Positions 8,082-17,458 are shown, counted from the stretch's first letter. The stretch is DNA of 42,611 bases from Bacteroidales bacterium UBA3289 (GCA_002361625.1 DETL01000031.1:44749-87359); one strand, 5' to 3'. The notes: generated by a model from the sequence alone, not told the origin. Program-made: numbers and translations.

Positions 8082-8972
8082 CTATTCCTTCCGCTTCCCC
8101 TGGGTGAATTTCCGGTATTCCACCGGGGTCATTCCGGTGAGGCGGCGGAAGGCGGTGAAGAAGTAATCCTCGTTCTCATAGCCCATTTCGTACGCGACCT
8201 GCTTGACGGGCCGCGTACTGTTCGTCAGGGCCTCCTTGACCTTGCCCATCTTCACTTCCTGGATGTACTTGGCGGGGGAGAAGCCGGTGTATTCCTTGAA
8301 GATGCGGCGGAAGTTGGAATAGCCCATGCACAGCTGCTGCGCCACGTCTTCCGGCGTGATGGTCCGGAACTGTTCGGAGATGAGGATCTTGGCGCGGTTG
8401 ATCTGGTCGGCGACTTCGGAGAAGGCCTCGTTGCGGCCGTAGAACCAGGCCAGGGAGAGCAGGTGCGCGACCAGGCCGCCCAGGCGCTGCTGAAAACCGG
8501 ACATCTGCTGCGTGGCGGTGCGGATGGCCTCTTTATAGAGATCGACGATGTCACTCTGCAGGCCGGCATGCCAGACCGGGCGGTTCAGGGAGAAAAAGCC
8601 GTTCCGGACCCAGGTGTTCATCTGTCCGCCCTTGAATCCGATCCAGTACTCTTTCCAGCCTGTCTCGGGATCCGGACGGTACGTATGCCATTCGCCCGGG
8701 AACAGCAGGAAGAAGCTGCCCTGCCGCACCTGGACCGGATGGGACTGCGTGGCGCTGCGGAACGTTCCCTGTCCCTGCGTGATGTAAAGCAGCTGGTATT
8801 CGTCCAGGACGCGCCCGCGTTTCTCGGAAAACAGATAGCGGGAGGGATGGTTGGACGGGGGATAGGGCTCACCGGGGCCCACTTCCTGGAACCCGACCGA
8901 GTTCACGGCCGTGCCCCACAGCAGGTCGTTGGGACCCGCGACCAGGTATTTCAGATGGATGGCGTCGTTCAT
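8082..8972 (-). CDS. AraC-family transcriptional regulator
   Basis: A 296-residue cytoplasmic regulator. The N-terminal half has a cupin-like sensing fold, visible as YQLLYITQGQGTFRS and later QGSFFLLFPGEWHTYRP, as in AraC proteins that bind a sugar. The C-terminal ~100 residues carry two helix-turn-helix units: ITPEDVAQQLCMGYSNFRRI and the classic signature from VKQVAYEMGYENEDYF through FRRLTGMTPVEYRK. It begins one base after the stop of the hybrid two-component gene, so both are read from one message. It probably helps control the SusCD locus across the divergent region, sensing a released sugar. The ligand is unknown. Confidence 0.93.
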   Translation of the reverse strand: MNDAIHLKYLVAGPNDLLWGTAVNSVGFQEVGPGEPYPPSNHPSRYLFSEKRGRVLDEYQLLYITQGQGTFRSATQSHPVQVRQGSFFLLFPGEWHTYRPDPETGWKEYWIGFKGGQMNTWVRNGFFSLNRPVWHAGLQSDIVDLYKEAIRTATQQMSGFQQRLGGLVAHLLSLAWFYGRNEAFSEVADQINRAKILISEQFRTITPEDVAQQLCMGYSNFRRIFKEYTGFSPAKYIQEVKMGKVKEALTNSTRPVKQVAYEMGYENEDYFFTAFRRLTGMTPVEYRKFTQGKRKE

Positions 8973-8973
8973 G

Positions 8974-11900
8974 TCAGTTCGTCTTGTTCACTTGGCTCGG
9001 CGGATAGCCGAAATGGTTCTTGAATTCACGGGAGAAGGTGGAAGGGGAGGAGGCGCCCACTTTGTCGGCCACTTCGCCCACCGTCCACGATCCGGTGAGG
9101 AGCAGCTGCCGGGCGATGTTCATCCGGTAGGCCGTGGAATAGGCCTTCGGCGTCTCGCCGGTGAGGGCCTTGACCTTGGCATAGAGGCTGCTGTAGCTCA
9201 TGCACAGGGCGCCGGCCATGTCGTTGACGTCGGCCTCCACGTTGTCCAGGTTGGCATCCAGATAGGCATGGACCTTCTCCAGAAACTCTTTTTCGGAAGG
9301 GGAAAGTCGGACTTCTTCCGTCTTTTCCGGGTCCTTCAGGTCGGCCGAGGTCAGGTTACGGATCTTGTCCTGCAGGATTTTCCGGTTCCGCAGGAGACTT
9401 TCCACGGCGGCCCTCAGGTAATCCGGGTCGAAGGGTTTCGGGATGTAGGCGTCGGCCCCGGCCTTCATGCCTTCGATGCTGCTCTCGGCATCGGCCTTGG
9501 CGGTGAGGAGGATGACGGGGATGTGGTTCCAGTCCGGGTGGGCTTTGATATCCGCGCAGAGGCTGTAGCCGGTCTTTCCCGGCATGATGACGTCGCTCAG
9601 GACGAGGTCCGGCAGGCTCAGGGCAAGGTTGTCTTCCGCTTCCAGGCCGTCGGAGGCGAGGATGACGTTGTACCGGTCGCTGAATAGATCCTTCAGGAAC
9701 ATCCGCAGTTCGGTGGTGTCTTCGGCAATCAGGAGGGTCTGCTCCTTGGACAGGTCGCCGGTCCCGGCAAAGATGTCCTGCGGCGCGGAGGCGACGGCTT
9801 CGGCTTTGTATTCCGGGTAGGAGGCGGCATCGGCCGGGAAGGTGAATCGGAAGATGGATCCGGCGGGCTGGTTGGGCTCGTAGGTGATCGCTCCGTGATG
9901 CAGCCTGGCCAGTTCCTGGGCATAGTTCAGGCCGATGCCGGAGCCCACGGTACCGGACTGTTCCGCGCCGAGCCGTTCGAACCGGTCGAAGATCTTTCCC
10001 CGCTTCTCTTCCGGGATGCCGATGCCGTCGTCGATGACGGAAATGATGACCTGCCCGTCCTCCCGCTGGAGCGAAATCCGGATGTGTCCGCCTTCCGGGG
10101 TGTATTTCACGGCGTTGCTCACGAGGTTGCCGAAAACCTTGGAGACCTTCTCCGTATCGAAGATTCCGATGCAAGTCTCCGGGAAGTCGGTGGACAGTTC
10201 CTGCCCCTTTTCGGAAGCGGCATAGCGGAACATCCCTGCCATGGACTGGAGGAGGGACGTGAGATCGTTCTCCCGGAGCGTAAGCGCTTCCCGGGTATCC
10301 CGCCCGGCGCTGGAAAGCAGCTGCTCGGAAAGGGACTGCAGGTGCTCCGCACTACGGCCGATCAGCCCGACGAGACTCTTCTCATGCTCCGGCAATTCGC
10401 TCTTTTCCAGCTCCTTGGCCGGTCCGACAATCATGGTGAGCGGCGTCCTGAACTCATGCGAAATGTTGGTCAGGAAGTCGATATGCTGCTGGCCCATCTC
10501 TTCGCGCTGCTGGGCGAGCGCCAGGTGGTCCTTCTGCATGCGGTACCGGATGAAGAAGCCGATGCCGCCCAGGATCAGGACCGTTCCCAGCAGCCAGTAC
10601 AGGGCGATGGCCCAGGGCGCGGCCCAGGGTGCGGGTCGGATGGTGACGGGAAGGTCGATGACGGAGTGGCTCCAGTTCCCGTTCTGTACGCGTACGCGTG
10701 CCTGGAAAGAATAATGTCCCGCCGGGAGTTTCGTATAGACGGCGTGCGGAGCGAGGGCCCCGGAATGCCAGTCCGCCTCGTATCCTTCCAGCCGCCAGGC
10801 GTAGTTCAGCAGGGATCCGGAATCATAGTCGATCCCGGCGAACCGGAAACTGAGGGTATTCTCGTCGTAGGGAAGGACCAGTCTTTCCGTCCGGGCAGGG
10901 ACGGCCGCGTCGTTTACCTCAATGGATTCCATCTTCAAGGGCGTATCCTTCTCCGCTGGCCGGAATTCGTCCGGATCCACGATGGTCAGGCCTCCGGATC
11001 CGCCGAAATAGACCTTTCCGTCCAGGCCGACGGCACCGGAGAGCAGGTCGTAGAAGCGTCCTTCCCGGTAGCGGCTGTCCTGCATGGCCGTCAGGGTCTT
11101 GGACCAGGGGTCGTACCGGGAGAGGTGGGTGGCCGTGGATATCCAGATATAGCCGTCCCGGTCCTGCACCAGGGATTTGATGTCGCCGACCATGACCCCG
11201 GAAGCTGTGTCAAAGCGTTCCACCGTCCCGTTCGCTTCGTCGAAATGGATAAGCCCGTCGTTGTAAGTACCCATCCAGAAGGTGCCGTCGCGGGCCATCA
11301 TCAGGGCGCTGACATTCTTGAACCCCTCGCCGAATGGGATAATGGTCCCGTCCGGCCTCACTTCCAGCAAACCGTCCCTGAGACCGACGATGAAGATGCG
11401 CCCGTCGCCCGGGGATGGCATGATGTACGAGAACGGAATGTCCGTGGGGAACCGTTCCTTCGTCCCGTCAGCCTGCACCTTCCGGAGTTCGGTGGAACCG
11501 GACAACCAGAGGGTGCCGTTCTTTCCGGGGGAGATGGAGAAAGTACCATCATCGGTCCGGACGGTATTCATCAGATGAGGAACGCCTTCATGAGGAAGGT
11601 AACTGGCGACCGTGTTCCCGTCGAACAGGACAACGAGCCGTCCTTCCCTTCCCATGAAAATACCGCCGCAGGAATGATCCGTGTCCTGCCAGACAATCCT
11701 TTCCTTCTGCGGTGAAAAACAGCTGAACCGGTCCCCGATCCGCAGCCAGAGGTATCCTTCCGGATCCGCGACCAGGTGACTGATCCGGCGGTCGTCCCCG
11801 GCGATTTCCACGGAACGGAACGGCTGCCGGGCCGCCGTGTAGGTCCATCCCTGCTTCGCATCCGCTTCCCAGAGACCGCCGTCCCGGTCTGTGAACCGGA

Positions 11901-12399
11901 CAGGAGCCTCCGAAACCTTTCCCGGAAGCGTATAGGCATCCGCCGGATCGTATCCCAGGACTTCCAGGGTGTTCTTGTCCAGGACGAACCGGCCTGACTT
12001 GGAGGAGAAGGCAATCCGGGCACTGTCGGTTTCGGCGATCTGTTCCACCGGGTCGAAGACGGTCGTGTTCAGGTGGTGGAACCGGCCGTCGCGGTACCAG
12101 TTGAGGCCGCATTCGGTACCGATCCAGAGCGTTCCCTGCCCGTCCTGGCACAGGGAGAGGATATTGTCGTTGTTCAGGGAGCCTTCCTGTCCGGAAGCGT
12201 AGAAAACCGTATAGGTGCTCCCGTTATAGCGGTTGAGGCCCCGGTCCGTACCGAACCAGATGTAGCCGTCCGCATCCTGGGCGATGGCTTTCACGCGGGG
12301 ATTGGACAGTGTCCGTGCGGAAACGCCCTCCTGCGCCCCGGCCGGAACGGCGGTGAAACAAAGAAAAAGGATTGCTGTCAAAAATAGAAGTTTCCGCAT
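8974..12399 (-). CDS. Hybrid two-component system regulator (sensor, kinase, receiver, AraC domain)
   Basis: A 1,141-residue one-protein signalling system that senses oligosaccharide or glycoside in the periplasm and controls transcription. Order: signal peptide; beta-propeller of Reg_prop-type repeats (for example AQDADGYIWFGTDRGLNRY) to about residue 480; Y_Y_Y domain at about 500-590; one membrane helix near 600-622; histidine kinase with phospho-acceptor His in NISHEFRTPL (about 646); ATPase domain with DDGIGIPEEKRGKIF; receiver domain with likely phospho-Asp in LVLSDVIMPGKTG (about 935); AraC DNA-binding domain at about 1030-1141. The propeller is shorter than the ~700 residues of typical family members. 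I start at the ATG ending at 12399; a TTG lies three codons upstream. Divergence from susC marks it as the likely regulator of that operon. Confidence 0.95.
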   Translation of the reverse strand: MRKLLFLTAILFLCFTAVPAGAQEGVSARTLSNPRVKAIAQDADGYIWFGTDRGLNRYNGSTYTVFYASGQEGSLNNDNILSLCQDGQGTLWIGTECGLNWYRDGRFHHLNTTVFDPVEQIAETDSARIAFSSKSGRFVLDKNTLEVLGYDPADAYTLPGKVSEAPVRFTDRDGGLWEADAKQGWTYTAARQPFRSVEIAGDDRRISHLVADPEGYLWLRIGDRFSCFSPQKERIVWQDTDHSCGGIFMGREGRLVVLFDGNTVASYLPHEGVPHLMNTVRTDDGTFSISPGKNGTLWLSGSTELRKVQADGTKERFPTDIPFSYIMPSPGDGRIFIVGLRDGLLEVRPDGTIIPFGEGFKNVSALMMARDGTFWMGTYNDGLIHFDEANGTVERFDTASGVMVGDIKSLVQDRDGYIWISTATHLSRYDPWSKTLTAMQDSRYREGRFYDLLSGAVGLDGKVYFGGSGGLTIVDPDEFRPAEKDTPLKMESIEVNDAAVPARTERLVLPYDENTLSFRFAGIDYDSGSLLNYAWRLEGYEADWHSGALAPHAVYTKLPAGHYSFQARVRVQNGNWSHSVIDLPVTIRPAPWAAPWAIALYWLLGTVLILGGIGFFIRYRMQKDHLALAQQREEMGQQHIDFLTNISHEFRTPLTMIVGPAKELEKSELPEHEKSLVGLIGRSAEHLQSLSEQLLSSAGRDTREALTLRENDLTSLLQSMAGMFRYAASEKGQELSTDFPETCIGIFDTEKVSKVFGNLVSNAVKYTPEGGHIRISLQREDGQVIISVIDDGIGIPEEKRGKIFDRFERLGAEQSGTVGSGIGLNYAQELARLHHGAITYEPNQPAGSIFRFTFPADAASYPEYKAEAVASAPQDIFAGTGDLSKEQTLLIAEDTTELRMFLKDLFSDRYNVILASDGLEAEDNLALSLPDLVLSDVIMPGKTGYSLCADIKAHPDWNHIPVILLTAKADAESSIEGMKAGADAYIPKPFDPDYLRAAVESLLRNRKILQDKIRNLTSADLKDPEKTEEVRLSPSEKEFLEKVHAYLDANLDNVEADVNDMAGALCMSYSSLYAKVKALTGETPKAYSTAYRMNIARQLLLTGSWTVGEVADKVGASSPSTFSREFKNHFGYPPSQVNKTN

Positions 12400-12420
12400 G
12401 GTTGGCAATGGTCAGTGCTG

Positions 12421-12452
12421 CGAATATAAACATGTTTTGCAGATTTTGCAAT
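12421..12452 (-). promoter_or_regulatory. Promoter of the hybrid regulator operon
   Basis: On the minus strand TATATTCG (12428-12421) resembles TAnnTTTG, and ATTG (12452-12449) lies 20 bases upstream as -33. The box ends 21 bases before the ATG. The -33 element lies inside the left arm of the inverted repeat at 12445-12473, so the bound regulator could control its own gene. Confidence 0.5.
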
Positions 12453-12473
12453 CTTTTCCCAAGAAATTGCAAA
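12445..12473. promoter_or_regulatory. Inverted repeat, candidate operator between regulator and susC
   Basis: TTTGCAAT (12445-12452) and ATTGCAAA (12466-12473) form a perfect 8-base inverted repeat. Their centres are 21 bases apart, two turns of the helix, which suits a dimeric DNA-binding protein. An extra TTTTGCA copy (12435-12441) lies nine bases from the one at 12444-12450. The site overlaps the regulator promoter and lies just upstream of the susC promoter region. Binding by the hybrid regulator or by the AraC protein is inferred. Confidence 0.5.
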
Positions 12474-12494
12474 GTATCAATTATTACAATTTGA

Positions 12495-12555
12495 GAACTT
12501 TGCATCGGACCACAAGCCGAATCGATAACCAACAACAACAATAACTCAACCGCTC
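12495..12555 (+). promoter_or_regulatory. Possible susC -7 box and A/C-rich leader
   Basis: GAACTTTG (12495-12502) matches the -7 consensus except for its first base. No TTTG is found at the normal -33 distance, which fits a promoter that needs an activator. The leader contains a CAA-rich, unstructured stretch (about 12530-12550) and no Shine-Dalgarno sequence, typical of strongly translated Bacteroidetes messages. Confidence 0.35.
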
Positions 12556-15500
12556 ATGAAAAAGAAACTCTTTCTCCTGGCTGTCGCTCTGATGAGTGCT
12601 GTCGCCGCCCTGGCACAGCCGCGTCAGATTACCGGCAAGGTGGCGGACGCCAACGGCGAGCCGCTTATCGGCGTAGGAATCATCGTCCGGGGTACGACCA
12701 CCGGTACGATGACCGATGTCGACGGTAACTTCGCCCTGAACGTTCCCGCCGACGCCATCCTCGAAATCTCTTCCATCGGCTATGTCTCCCAGGCCATTCC
12801 CGTGGGGAACAAGACGACCTTCGACATCGTCCTCGAAGAGGATGCCGAACTCATCGAAGGAACCGTGGTCATCGGCTACGGTACCGTCAAGCGCGAGAAC
12901 TTTACCGGATCCGTCGCGACGGTCAAGGTCGGGGACTCTCCGATCTCGAACGCTCCCAAGACGAACCCGATGGATCTGCTGCGCGGCATGACCACCGGCG
13001 TGCAGATCTCCCAGTCCGGTGTCGCCGGTTCCGATCCCAGCATGCAGGTCCGCGGCCAGAAGTCTATCTCCGGCGGCAGCATGCCGCTCATCATCCTGGA
13101 CGGCGTGATCTTCAAGGGCAGCCTGATGGACATCGACCCCGACACGATTGAGTCCATGAGCGTGATGAAGGATGCGACATCCCTCGCCGCCTACGGCTCC
13201 CAGGCCGCGAACGGCGCCATCATGATCACGACCAAGAAGGGCCAGGTGGGAAAGCCCATGATCTCCTTCAAGGGCTCCGTCGCCCTGGTCGAGCAGAACT
13301 TCACCCCGGAACTTCGGGACGGCTACGGCTATATCGAACTCTTCAACGCGCGTAACGGCCGCAAGCTGGACGACACTTCCTTCCTGGGTCCGGTGGAAAA
13401 GGCCAACTACGACAAGGGCCAGTACACGGACTGGATCGACTATGTGAGCCAGACCGGTGTCCGTCAGGACTACTCCCTGAACGTTTCCGGCGCCACCGAA
13501 AACATGAACTACCTGTTCGGTGCCTCCTTCAACGACAACAAGAACTTCATCAAGGGGAACGAGTTCGTCCGCGAGACCATCACCGGCCGCATCAATACGA
13601 CCATCACCAAGAACATCAAGTTCGGCATCAACTTCAACTATGCCGAGACCCAGAACGACGGCGTCCGTCCGAACTACACGGCGGTCCGCATCACTCCCTG
13701 GGGTTCTCCCACCCTCTCCGACGGCGTGACCATGCGCAAGTACGTGGACGGCAAGGAAGCCGACCCGATCAACCCCCTCTGGAACGTCTATAACGGCCGT
13801 GACGTCGTGAACCGCACGACCAACGCCACCATCGGCGGCACCCTGGACGTCAACATCCCCTGGGTGAAGGGCCTGTCCTACCGCCTGACCGGCAACTACA
13901 ACAAGCGCCTGGGCTATTCCTACAGCTTTACGCACGAGACCAACTTCGTGAACATGGCCGACGGCGAGGCCGCCTACACGACGGAAGCCTTCGATACGCA
14001 CCTGAACGAGGCGGGTGGATTCATCAGCAATACGATGAACCTGTCCTACGTCATCGACAACATCCTCTCTTACACCCGTGAGTTCGGGAAGCACTATGTG
14101 AATGCCTCCCTGGTGTACACGCGCGACGCCAACCGCATCGAGAGCAACGGCGAGTCCGGCGAGGATTTCTCCGGCCTCGGAAACACGTCCCTTGGCATCT
14201 TCCGCCTCGCGGACGCCGGCGTGCACAACATCACCGCCCCGACCTATTCCTTGCATACGGATGTGGGTTATCTCGCCCGCGTGATCTATTCCTATAACAA
14301 CAAGTACCACTTCAACGCTTCCTTCCGCCGGGACGGGTCCTCCGTGTTCGGATCCGAGCACAAGTGGGGTAACTTCCCGGCCGTGGGTATCGCGTGGACC
14401 ATTTCCGACGAATCCTTCATGGGCGGTACCAAGACCTGGCTCGATTACCTCAAGCTCAAGGCTTCCTGGGGTAAGAACGGCAACCAGTCCCTCTCTCCCT
14501 ACGGCACCCTGTCCCGCATGAGCATGGGTAAGTCCGGCGGCTTCACCTACTTCTTCGGCAACAGCCCGGTCTATGGCCAGACTCTCGCCACCATCGGCAA
14601 CCCGAATCTCGGCTGGGAAACCACCACTTCCTTCAACGCCGGTTTCGAGGCGGACCTTCTGAACCGTCGCATCCACTGGGAACTGGACGGCTACAAGTCC
14701 ATCACCACGGACCAGATTTTCAACCGCACCGTTCCCGTGATGGGCGCCGGCATCACTCAGCAGAGTGCAACGATGGGCCGTGTGGACAACTGGGGCATCG
14801 AATCCACCCTCACGACCTACAACATCCGGAAGCAGGACCTGAACTGGACGACCACCTTCAACTTCACGATCAACCGCAACAAGCTCGTCGAACTGTACGG
14901 TGACGGCGAGGACGACATCCCGAACAACCTGTTCCTGGGCAAGTCCCTGGGTGCGGTCTACGGTTACCGCTGGGACGGTGTGGTGCAGACCACCGATACG
15001 GATTACATGGCCAAGAACGGCGCCCTCGCCGGTGATGCCAAGTATGCCGACCTGAACGGCGACGGGGTCATCACCCCGGATGACCGCGAAATCCTCGGTT
15101 ACGACAAGGAGGCCTTCCGCCTGAGCATGAGCAACACCATCACCTGGAAGGACCTCACCCTGTTCTTCCTCTTCAACGGGACGTTCTCCAGCAAGATGTT
15201 CGGCCGCGCCGCCAACAACCTGGCCTACCTCTCCTACGAGAACATGCAGTACACCAACATGTTCAATCATCCGTACTGGACGGAGGAGAACAAGAGTAAT
15301 GTGTATCCCCGTCCGGCCTACAACGACGGCAAGTTCATGGCCCTGGATCCCTACGGCTTCGTCCGTCTCCAGGATCTGCAACTCTCCTACAACATGCGGT
15401 TCCCGTTCCTGCAGCGGATGGGTGTCAAGTCCGTGCAGGCCTATGTCTCCGGCCGCAACCTCTTCTTCATCGCTCCGGGCTGGAAGTTCAGCGATCCGGA

Positions 15501-15567
15501 AGTGAGGAACCCGCGCTCCCAGCAGCTCGCCAGGACTTATACCTTCGGTCTGAATGTCAGATTCTAA
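12556..15567 (+). CDS. SusC-like TonB-dependent outer-membrane transporter
   Basis: A 1,003-residue outer-membrane barrel that imports oligosaccharides or glycosides using TonB energy. It has a signal peptide (MKKKLFLLAVALMSAVAALAQ), a carboxypeptidase-regulatory-like beta-sandwich (about 24-105, with ITGKVADANGEPLIGVGIIV), a TonB plug (about 115-230, with LIILDGVIFKG and AAYGSQAANGAIMITTKKG) and a long barrel ending in TFGLNVRF with the terminal aromatic typical of beta-barrel insertion. It is the first gene of the operon, and susD follows after 13 bases. There is no N-terminal STN domain, so control is not by an anti-sigma factor; the adjacent hybrid two-component protein is the likely controller. 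The substrate cannot be read from the barrel. Confidence 0.97.
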   Translation: MKKKLFLLAVALMSAVAALAQPRQITGKVADANGEPLIGVGIIVRGTTTGTMTDVDGNFALNVPADAILEISSIGYVSQAIPVGNKTTFDIVLEEDAELIEGTVVIGYGTVKRENFTGSVATVKVGDSPISNAPKTNPMDLLRGMTTGVQISQSGVAGSDPSMQVRGQKSISGGSMPLIILDGVIFKGSLMDIDPDTIESMSVMKDATSLAAYGSQAANGAIMITTKKGQVGKPMISFKGSVALVEQNFTPELRDGYGYIELFNARNGRKLDDTSFLGPVEKANYDKGQYTDWIDYVSQTGVRQDYSLNVSGATENMNYLFGASFNDNKNFIKGNEFVRETITGRINTTITKNIKFGINFNYAETQNDGVRPNYTAVRITPWGSPTLSDGVTMRKYVDGKEADPINPLWNVYNGRDVVNRTTNATIGGTLDVNIPWVKGLSYRLTGNYNKRLGYSYSFTHETNFVNMADGEAAYTTEAFDTHLNEAGGFISNTMNLSYVIDNILSYTREFGKHYVNASLVYTRDANRIESNGESGEDFSGLGNTSLGIFRLADAGVHNITAPTYSLHTDVGYLARVIYSYNNKYHFNASFRRDGSSVFGSEHKWGNFPAVGIAWTISDESFMGGTKTWLDYLKLKASWGKNGNQSLSPYGTLSRMSMGKSGGFTYFFGNSPVYGQTLATIGNPNLGWETTTSFNAGFEADLLNRRIHWELDGYKSITTDQIFNRTVPVMGAGITQQSATMGRVDNWGIESTLTTYNIRKQDLNWTTTFNFTINRNKLVELYGDGEDDIPNNLFLGKSLGAVYGYRWDGVVQTTDTDYMAKNGALAGDAKYADLNGDGVITPDDREILGYDKEAFRLSMSNTITWKDLTLFFLFNGTFSSKMFGRAANNLAYLSYENMQYTNMFNHPYWTEENKSNVYPRPAYNDGKFMALDPYGFVRLQDLQLSYNMRFPFLQRMGVKSVQAYVSGRNLFFIAPGWKFSDPEVRNPRSQQLARTYTFGLNVRF

Positions 15568-15580
15568 AAGCTACTCCGTC

Positions 15581-17404
15581 ATGAAAAAGTATATTTACAT
15601 CCTCGTTTCCCTCGCCGCCCTCGTCTCTCTCGCCGGCTGCCAGAAAGACAGCGAATACCTCCAGGAGGATCCCAAGACCATCTTCACCGTGGACAACGCT
15701 TTCACCAAGAGTTCCCAGGTGGACGCCCAGGTAGCCCGCATCTACTATGCGGCCTACAGCCTCTATGTCTGGATCGACGGAGACATCTTCGCCTCCTTCG
15801 GCGGCAGCCCCAGCTCTACGCTGCTGGGTTATGGCTCCGACACCATCGAAGGCAACGCTTCCGTAGCCAACGCCGGTGGCGCCTTCTCCCATTTCGACAA
15901 CCTGGACGCCCTCAACGGCCGTTTCCTGAATCTCTGGAACGCCCTGTACCAGCTCATCAGCTATGCGAACCTCGCCGTGTATGGCTCCGAGCAGGTCGAG
16001 TGGCCTTCCGAGGCGGAGAAGAACGACCTGGTTTCCCAGGCCAAGTTCTTCCTGGGGTGGGGCTATCTCCGTCTCGCGGAATGCTTCGGCTCCGTGCCGC
16101 TCGTGGAAGAGTTCAACCAGGACCTCCGCTACGACTATGTCCGCACCCCGCGTTCCGAGGTCTATGCCTTCGCCATCAAGATGCTCTCCGAAGCCGCTGC
16201 CGGCCTGCCCGACTACCCGGCTGCCGACGGCCGTATCGCCAAGGGTGCCGCCAACCATTTCCTGGCCGAGGCCTACATCGCCCAGGGCGTGGAAACCGGT
16301 GACAAGAACAACTTTACGAGCGCCATCACCGCCGCCAACACCACCATCGGCCTTCACCCGCTCATGACCCGGCGTTTCGGTGTCCGGGCCAACCCGGACG
16401 ACAAGGGTACCACCGGCATGTTCAACATCCCGAATTACGTGGCTGACGGAACGCCGTACTACGATCTCTTCCAGATTGGCAATTACGACCGCAGCGAGGG
16501 CAACACCGAGAGCCTCTGGGTGCTCCAGACCCCGACGTACGACCAGCAGTCCCGCGCCAACAGCGGCCAGAGCAACAACAGTATCGTCGGCTGCGCCCAG
16601 CCGTACCGCGACCTCGTCTGGAAGCCGGAGTACAAGGAAGGCGCCACAGGCCCCTGGTCCGCCGATTCCCGCATCGACATGCAGAAGTATCCGTTCGGTG
16701 CCGCCGGTCCGTACTGCGGTGGCGGTTCCTGGGGCATGTTCGGCAGCAACGACTATATCGACGAGGATGTGTGGGAAGGCGATTTCGCTACCGACGACCG
16801 CAATTCCCAGCTGATCCTGATCGACCCGGTGTGCATGGACGAAGGCCACAGCATGGCCGGCCAGATTGTGGACAAGAATATGCTCACCGAGCCCTGGCGC
16901 TACATGCGTGTCTCCGGCAAGGTGAACCTGCCCGACGCCTGGGGCTTCGATTCTCACTGTATCATCATGGGCCAGGGGCCGCAGGCTATGTTCGGCCGCG
17001 ACGTCTATGCCGCCCGTTCCGCCGAGACCTATCTCCTTCTTGCCGAGGCCCAGCTTCGCAATGGCAATGCCTCCGAGGCGGCCAAGGCCCTCAACGCGGT
17101 CCGTGCCCGTGCGAACTGCTCGAAGATGTACGATGCCGGTGAGGTTTCCATCGTCACGATCCTCGACGAGCGCGCCCGTGAACTCGCTTGGGAAGAGCAT
17201 CGCTGGCCCACCCTTCTCCGTCTGGCGAAGGAAGGCGAGACGAACACCGTGATGCATGAACAGCTCCGCGCCCACGCCCAGTATGTCCATGACAACCCGG
17301 TCTTTCCGGGCACCGCTCCCAAGTGGTCCCTGTTCCCGATTCCGCTCACGGTCATCCAGCTCAACTCCGGTGCCGAGATGCCGCAGAACGACGGCTGGAA
17401 ATAA
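15581..17404 (+). CDS. SusD-like surface glycan/glycoside-binding lipoprotein
   Basis: A 607-residue lipoprotein that caps the SusC barrel and binds substrate. The signal peptide ends in a lipobox LAGC with Cys20, followed by the acidic stretch QKDSE that fits surface export in Bacteroidetes. The N-terminal tetratricopeptide-like helices include LNGRFLNLWNALYQLISYANLAV and KFFLGWGYLRLAECFGSVPLV; the C-terminal RagB/SusD part includes RSAETYLLLAEAQLRNG and ILDERARELAWEEHRW, both classical. I chose the ATG at 15581 because the longer frame overlaps the end of susC and has no signal peptide at its start. A hairpin follows within 20 bases, which may lower expression of the downstream enzymes relative to SusCD. 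Confidence 0.97.
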   Translation: MKKYIYILVSLAALVSLAGCQKDSEYLQEDPKTIFTVDNAFTKSSQVDAQVARIYYAAYSLYVWIDGDIFASFGGSPSSTLLGYGSDTIEGNASVANAGGAFSHFDNLDALNGRFLNLWNALYQLISYANLAVYGSEQVEWPSEAEKNDLVSQAKFFLGWGYLRLAECFGSVPLVEEFNQDLRYDYVRTPRSEVYAFAIKMLSEAAAGLPDYPAADGRIAKGAANHFLAEAYIAQGVETGDKNNFTSAITAANTTIGLHPLMTRRFGVRANPDDKGTTGMFNIPNYVADGTPYYDLFQIGNYDRSEGNTESLWVLQTPTYDQQSRANSGQSNNSIVGCAQPYRDLVWKPEYKEGATGPWSADSRIDMQKYPFGAAGPYCGGGSWGMFGSNDYIDEDVWEGDFATDDRNSQLILIDPVCMDEGHSMAGQIVDKNMLTEPWRYMRVSGKVNLPDAWGFDSHCIIMGQGPQAMFGRDVYAARSAETYLLLAEAQLRNGNASEAAKALNAVRARANCSKMYDAGEVSIVTILDERARELAWEEHRWPTLLRLAKEGETNTVMHEQLRAHAQYVHDNPVFPGTAPKWSLFPIPLTVIQLNSGAEMPQNDGWK

Positions 17405-17418
17405 TCTCTGACACTTTT

Positions 17419-17458
17419 AACCTCCGGCCCCTTGACTGCGGACCGGAGGTTCCATTTT
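17419..17458 (+). terminator. Hairpin with short T-run after susD (partial terminator or attenuator)
   Basis: AACCTCCGG (17419-17427) and CCGGAGGTT (17443-17451) form a perfect nine-base stem with a 15-base loop, followed by CCATTTTC. No new promoter consensus is seen before the next gene at 17477, so it more likely reduces read-through, or stabilises the susCD message end, than stops transcription completely. Confidence 0.6.

Noticed and set aside
8072..8088. GGAATA/TATTCC inverted repeat at the end of the AraC gene as a terminator.
   Set aside because: The arms have only six A/T-rich pairs, overlap the stop codon, and have no T-run on the minus strand.
12471..12479. TACTTTG on the minus strand in the regulator-susC gap as a -7 box for the regulator.
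   Set aside because: It is one base short of TAnnTTTG spacing, and the TATATTCG box with ATTG 20 bases upstream is a better fit.
15554..15580. An earlier in-frame ATG for susD overlapping the end of susC.
   Set aside because: It would put nine polar residues before the lipoprotein signal peptide; the ATG at 15581 gives a normal SusD start.
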